This document shows positions 18,751 through 22,520 of a stretch of 22,520 bases of DNA, one piece after another. Location of the stretch: the NCBI GenBank assembly GCA_033557675.1, contig JAWQRM010000456.1:1-22520 (forward strand). The letters are read 5' to 3'. Numbering within the stretch: the first letter of the stretch is position 1; every line of letters begins with the position of its first letter. This DNA comes from Coptodactyla brooksi (taxonomy: Eukaryota > Arthropoda > Insecta > Coleoptera > Scarabaeidae). Made by a program: the position numbers and the translations under genes. Under the pieces are notes generated by a model. That model made no database searches. It saw nothing but the letters and a program-made list of their open reading frames with translations, and was not told the DNA's origin.

Positions 18751-20025
18751 CGGTATATTATGAATATTATTTATGGGATAATTGGATGTATCACATTTTT
18801 TTATATCCTGCTTAATATCATCGTAAACATTTTCGGCGTTAACATGTAAAAATGATCGAGTCAGTGTCTGTATACAGAAGGTACATGTTTTGAGCATACT
18901 CCAATTTCAGATACTCGTAATACAGCAAATTCGTGTATTACAGTCTTTGACAACTCTAAAATACAAAAGCCTACATACAATGGTTTATTGTAATTAATTT
19001 GAGATACTTGCATTTCAAAAGCAACAAGGTTATCAAAGAAAACTCTTGAAGGCTTAAAGTGTGGTTTAGATATTAAAGTTTCTGCACCAAGCTTTCTATG
19101 GCGACATTCACAATGGCTCACTAACCGAATATCCGACCGATTTTTAACATTCTCTATTGACTTACCAAATACAACGTTATGCATGGCTTTATATTGATTC
19201 CTTTCAAAATCATTCTTTGCTTCTCCACGTTTACACGAATTAAAGTTTGTATATTCAGACATTCGATTTGATTGTTGAAATTCGAGAATTCTATGAACTT
19301 TAATTAACTTTAACCCATGTGTTAAACATTGTTTTAGATTGACGTAATGAATTATATATTTCTCTTTGTTTGATAAATTCGTCATTCATTTCGTGTGCTA
19401 CGATCCCGGAGGAGTCTTATTTTCCGGGCAGAAAGGTAGATCGTTATGCTCATCATGTTTTCTAAATCTAGTGGGTATTCTAAATCTACCTAGAACACAT
19501 AAACAGTTTCACCATCTGCACCTAAACCGTTAATATCTAACTGATTTATTTCATCTTCTGTTAGCCATTTAAATTATATAAAATTTTAAAATTTATGATG
19601 ATGATTTTGTGGTATCATACTCATCCATAAATTTATTATTTACTTTGCCCATTCGTTTTGTGCACATACTAAGACCTCCGCGGATACCGCCCTCGAAGAA
19701 GTGTAATATATCGATGTCAGTTAATAATTCCAATTTTACGCCAGTCATTCGTAGTAATGCATCCCATCCAAACCCTGAGGCAGTGAAGTAGTTTCAAGGA
19801 TCTAATTTATAAAATTATCCGCTAATTTTCCTAAGATTTTCAAAGATATCTCCCAAAAAGAAGTGCATCAGCTGTTAAATAGATATCGCTATATTGTCCT
19901 AAATTTTGACAATTGAAAACATCCCACATTTTTTGTGCTCGGCCATAATCTTCTTCTGAAACTTGCCTGTTATGTAATATATCGTAAAAATCTTCAGGAG
20001 TTGGCAATGTTGAATAATCGAGTTT
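18750..20025 (-). pseudogene. Polinton protein-primed family-B DNA polymerase, N- and C-terminally truncated
   Basis: This enzyme copies the transposon by protein priming. From 20025 the minus strand reads KLDYSTLPTPEDFYDIL and YSDIYLTADALLFG, containing the third exonuclease motif (YLTAD). After a frameshift near 19852 it gives DIFENLRKIS, TASGFGWDALLRMTGVKLEL and FFEGGIRGGLSMCTKRMGK. The next block, which should hold palm motif A (D-x2-NLYG), is deleted around 19570-19592. WLTEDEINQLDINGLGADGE, VDLEYP and HDEHNDLPFCPENKTPPGS follow with stops. The longest open part (18861-19385) gives EAKNDFERNQYKAMHNVVFG and KPLYVGFCILELSKTVIHEF. Palm motif C, YTDTDS, is intact at 18857-18874. HVNAENVYDDIKQDIKK and SNYPINNIHNIPR end at the ATPase junction. 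The N-terminal exonuclease start and the C-terminal motif beyond NIPR are missing. Confidence 0.93.
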
Positions 20026-20043
20026 TTCGAAACTCGATTATTC
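20012..20043. repeat. Perfect 14-bp palindrome at the polymerase breakpoint
   Basis: gaataatcgagttt (20012-20025) and aaactcgattattc (20030-20043) are exact complements separated by ttcg. The left arm is the last recognisable polymerase sequence (minus-strand codons for KLDYS). Right of it no polymerase sequence is seen and gypsy-side sequence begins. It looks like a fold-back made during breakage and repair. Confidence 0.9.
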
Positions 20044-20197
20044 CGAAACTGTACGGAAATACACTCTTACGGGACTGTACGGAAATCCGCTTTATATTAC
20101 ATTTTATTATAACAGTTTTACGTCATTAAAAGCGTTTAATAAATAATTCAACAACAAGGAAGTGTTTTCACATTAAAAAATTAGTGAGAAACATAAC

Positions 20198-20215
20198 TGG
20201 CGTTGCGAAGAACAG
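20198..20215 (+). other. Possible primer-binding site
   Basis: tggcgttgcgaagaacag has the TGGCG start of tRNA-complementary primer sites in insect gypsy elements (such as the tRNA-Ser type TGGCGCAG), with poor match beyond the first five bases. It lies about 45 bp after the nearest plausible LTR end rather than directly next to one, so the assignment is weak. Confidence 0.35.
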
Positions 20216-20254
20216 GATCTTTGGAAGATCCATTTCACGAAACTCGATTTCGTG
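20215..20254 (+). repeat. Two small hairpins in the gypsy 5' leader
   Basis: ggatct (20215-20220) pairs with agatcc (20226-20231), and cacgaaa (20236-20242) pairs with tttcgtg (20248-20254). They sit just after the primer-site candidate, where gypsy leaders may hold packaging structure. Function is unproven. Confidence 0.5.
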
Positions 20255-20459
20255 GGATCACGGAGCCTTTTAAGGCCTTACCGAAAATCCGAGCCTTGGA
20301 AAATTGACCATTCAACCAAAACCACGGAGAAAACATGAAGAGAATAAATTCCGGACAACACGTAACCCTCATTTTCATTTGTTTTATTCCGTGTCGATGT
20401 GCATTATTTACCATAATTTTGAACTTGATTATTTTATTTTCAACAATTCTATCCTTGAA

Positions 20460-21894
20460 ATGTAAGTGATTGTATCTGACACAAACGTAGAAATAGAGTT
20501 AACAAACGAAGATAGATTAGGTTTAAGACGAAAAACAAATTTTTCGCGTAAAAAGTCTGAATCGGAAACGTGCCTTATCACTAAAGGTGATACGACTCTC
20601 TCAGATTTTGCAATGCAACAGATAAACGAAGCACAATCTTGCGCTATTCCACTGCAGTTAACAGTGGAAAATTTAAACGGTAACGTAATACCGCCTGCCC
20701 AAGCTACGTCCATGCAACAACAGATGAAAGTCTCTTTTTAGCACACATGATTTAACTGCGTTGAGGAACCAGAATTTTCTCAGAATTCAAATCTGTCTAT
20801 TTTTGTGACCGCTGTTGATAATCTTTGCAATTTCTTAACCAACCAATTAACCGCGACTCAAACGTACCTGTTTAATGTTGCAATCTTGTCAAAGGTTAAA
20901 GGCGAAGCTAGAGACAGCCCTTTTGAATAAATACGGTGGGCTCTTGATCTCCGCCCTTCGCAATGCAATATAACCCCGAGCTGAAAAATACGACTATTAT
21001 TATGATAGAATTCTACTCGCCCAAAATGATTTGTTACAATACGTCCAACTACATGAAGAGAACGCTGATATCCGAAATTTTAAGAAAGAATTTTACCAAA
21101 AACAATCTCTTAGTATTTTTTGTTCAGGCATTAACGAACCGTACAGAAACTACCTAATCTATTTTGACTTTGAGAATTTGGAAGAAGCATTACAAAAATA
21201 CCGGGTCCATGACAATAAATTGCAAGAAAACCAATGCACTGATTATTAAAAAGGAATGCAAGAAACCGAAAAGCAAAATAAGATTTCCCAATAAAAAAAT
21301 CAAAAACAATTACCCAACTACGCTTTTTATCCAAATTTTGGAAATACAAATTTTAAACCAGCCCAAAACACGTTTCCACCTCGCTTTCCAAACCATAATT
21401 TCAGACCTACCTCTGTGCCAAATCAACATAACGCTGGTCCACAACAAAGGCAATTCACTGGTTCAATAAATAAACCAGTGTCGCAGGCCAATAGATTCCC
21501 GATTAACCAACAAACCTTTGGTACCAAACCCGATTCTAATATTTACAAACAGGAATACAAACCTTCTTTCATGTCTGTACAATCGAGAGTACCTTCCCAA
21601 CTAAGAAATCAAAATTACTTTCATCCAATTAACAAACAAAATTTTGTATTTGAAGAATTGCATAATATTGGGAACGAATCTATTAATGACCAATATAATT
21701 TTGCAACCTTCGAAGAGCAACCCTATTTGTATGACGAAGAACAACAATATTATTCTGAACAAGAGCAACCTAACAATGATTGCGAATATCGCGAGGAGGG
21801 AAATTTTCCTCTACAAGCCTCGGACCAGACGCAATTGATCTACATTCAATCAGTAACTTACCAAAATTGCCATTCATATATCTGCCAAATTTAG
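20460..21894 (+). pseudogene. gag: Ty3/gypsy gag, broken
   Basis: Gag is the capsid polyprotein. An in-frame ATG at 20460 is followed at once by TAA, then the frame reads VIVSDTNVEIELTNEDRLGL. Stops at 20739 and 20748 interrupt it before PEFSQNSNLSIFVTAVDNLC and YLFNVAILSKVKGEARDSPF, the capsid N-terminal domain. A stop at 20928 and a frameshift near 20940 lead to a second frame with LISALRNA, a stop at 20971, FCSGINEPYRNYLIYFDFEN and LEEALQKYRVHDN. This is the conserved end of the Retrotrans_gag domain. Two more stops (21247, 21292) precede an Asn/Gln/Pro-rich tail that reads through acidic YLYDEEQQYYSEQEQPNND to a stop at 21894. I see no CCHC zinc knuckle, which is normal for some insect gypsy gags only if other basic tracts are present. 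Confidence 0.88.
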
Positions 21895-22022
21895 ATCTAA
21901 AAGTTTTAATAGACTCTGGTGCCACAGATTTAATAATCAATGCAAATAAAGTTTATCCAAAATTTTCGAATTACTTATTTTCGGAACCAGAATTAATTAT
22001 GAAACAAATACTTTACACTTAG
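21780..22022 (+). pseudogene. Ty3/gypsy aspartic protease, internally deleted
   Basis: The frame is -1 relative to gag and overlaps its end by about 115 bp, the usual arrangement for ribosomal frameshifting in this group. LPFIYLPNLDLKVLIDSGAT contains the catalytic DSGA (21912-21923), followed by INANKVYPKF. Shortly after, at about 21990, the sequence jumps to the protease-RT linker in another frame, and the protease frame ends at 22022. Roughly the second half of the protease, including its flap and the Ile-Gly-rich end, is missing. The fragment at 17206-17435 still carries part of the missing segment (the WHKRSDALIGTKD region). Confidence 0.88.
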
Positions 22023-22520
22023 GACCCTTAGTAATACCCTTCTATTTAGAGTACAATGACAGTCGCGTATTGACAAAACTTACTAACGAAAATCAATTTT
22101 TAAGTTTACCTGTTACCATAGAAAATGGAGACGTGTTAATCCCCGAATTAAAAATTAATGAAACAGTTACTTTACCAGAATGCTTAGCTAAAGTCAGTAA
22201 TGGAAGATGTGCGACTTCCTGTAAGAACTTTGGATTATGTAACGATCACAAATGATTTTGAGCCACATCAGGACAAACCATTTGATGAGGCAGAACGCCA
22301 TAAAATTAATGACCTATGTTCAAAATATCAAGACATTGTTTATAATGACAATTCGAACTTGACTTTTACTAACACGGTGAAACACAGAATTAGAACTAAG
22401 AACCACAACCCAATTTACGTAAAGTCGTTTCAGTATCCACAAGCTATGCGCGCGGAAATCCAAAGGCAAATCCAAACTCTTTTGGATAATAAAATAACTC
22501 AACCCTCAATATCTCTATAC
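21990..22520 (+). pseudogene. pol: Ty3/gypsy pol: linker and start of reverse transcriptase, partial
   Basis: From about 21990 a frame reads INYETNTLHLGPLVIPFYLE, then ENQFLSLP, NGDVLIPELKINETVTLPE and ATSCKNFGL, and stops at 22253. The next frame, open from 22254 to the window end, reads DEAERHKINDLCSKYQDIVY, TNTVKHRIRTKN and PIYVKSFQYPQAMRAEIQRQ, then IQTLLDNKITQPS. This is the conserved N-terminus of Ty3/gypsy reverse transcriptase, ahead of the catalytic YVDD-type motif, which would lie beyond the window. The single frame change near 22240 sits in the linker. The final residues (QPSISLY) depart slightly from the usual SPYSSP continuation. Confidence 0.9.

Larger units (their letters stand above)
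16387..20025 (-). mobile_element. Maverick/Polinton relic, rearranged
   Basis: Two signature Polinton genes lie on the minus strand 1.7 kb apart: a packaging ATPase (16387-17065) and a protein-primed family-B DNA polymerase (18750-20025). Between them are a tandem repeat with a gypsy fragment, an unidentified minus-strand frame, and an inverted duplicate of part of the ATPase. Polintons are normally 15-20 kb with long terminal inverted repeats, integrase, protease and capsid genes; I found none of these here. The relic is therefore a remnant whose ends are not visible, or an assemblage of pieces from more than one copy. Confidence 0.85.
20044..22520 (+). mobile_element. Ty3/gypsy LTR retrotransposon, 5' part, cut by window end
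   Basis: A plus-strand element with a 5' untranslated region, gag, protease and the start of reverse transcriptase in the order gag-pro-RT. Protein blocks are those of 17.6/297-like insect Ty3/gypsy elements. The 5' LTR is not clearly bounded: the words tgtacggaaat occur twice (near 20049 and 20075), and an inverted pair tgttgaat / attcaaca spans 20009-20151, so the LTR may be short or truncated. RNase H, integrase, any env and the 3' LTR lie outside the window. Gag and protease are broken, so the copy is not active. Confidence 0.88.

Noticed and set aside
20441..20741. Minus-strand 94-codon frame overlapping the start of gag.
   Set aside because: Gag blocks on the plus strand explain this interval, so the minus frame is a shadow.
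1..22520. CRISPR array, bacterial operon or toxin-antitoxin system.
   Set aside because: No regularly spaced identical repeats, no bacterial gene structure, and all recognised proteins are from eukaryotic transposable elements.

Overview
The window looks like AT-rich intergenic or accessory DNA from an insect or other arthropod nuclear genome. There are no operons, Shine-Dalgarno sites or long intact ORFs, but there are (TA)n and poly-C microsatellites. Almost everything recognisable is a decayed transposable element of a type common in arthropods. I see no convincing intact host gene; most open frames under about 100 codons are chance frames.

Layout. 1-73 is a poly-C run. 239-1087 is a broken Tc1/mariner-type transposase with a DUF4817-like N-terminus (+). 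2186-2244 is a strong fold-back hairpin. 2711-3768 is a 1.06-kb element with imperfect inverted arms of about 240 bp, ending in (TA)n. 4186-4426 is a degenerate dispersed repeat whose second copy lies inverted at 14493-14791. 4491-5569 is a Tc1/mariner-like element with unusually long inverted arms (about 290-340 bp) enclosing the C-terminus of a transposase (-). 5570-12000 is mostly featureless AT-rich DNA with several perfect hairpins. 12034-12435 (+) and 13612-13799 (-) look like decayed coding sequence of unknown identity. 14884-15396 is a hAT (ZBED-type) transposase relic (+).

The most interesting part is 16387-20025, a wrecked Maverick/Polinton, a virus-like self-synthesising DNA transposon. 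It carries a packaging-ATPase pseudogene (-) and a protein-primed family-B DNA polymerase pseudogene (-). Between them lie an unidentified reading frame (-) and a second, inverted fragment of the same ATPase (+). A tandem repeat with a 172-bp period sits inside this region and holds a 230-bp fragment of a Ty3/gypsy pol gene. From about 20044 to the window end is a second, longer Ty3/gypsy copy (+), with its 5' region, a gag with many stops, a protease with an internal deletion, and the start of reverse transcriptase, cut by the window edge. A perfect 14-bp palindrome lies where the Polinton polymerase stops and the gypsy-side sequence begins.

These genes do not work together as a host system. 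The Polinton polymerase and ATPase would once have replicated and packaged the element, and gypsy gag-pro-RT would once have supported retrotransposition. All are broken in this window except the partial RT frame, which is open as far as it can be read.
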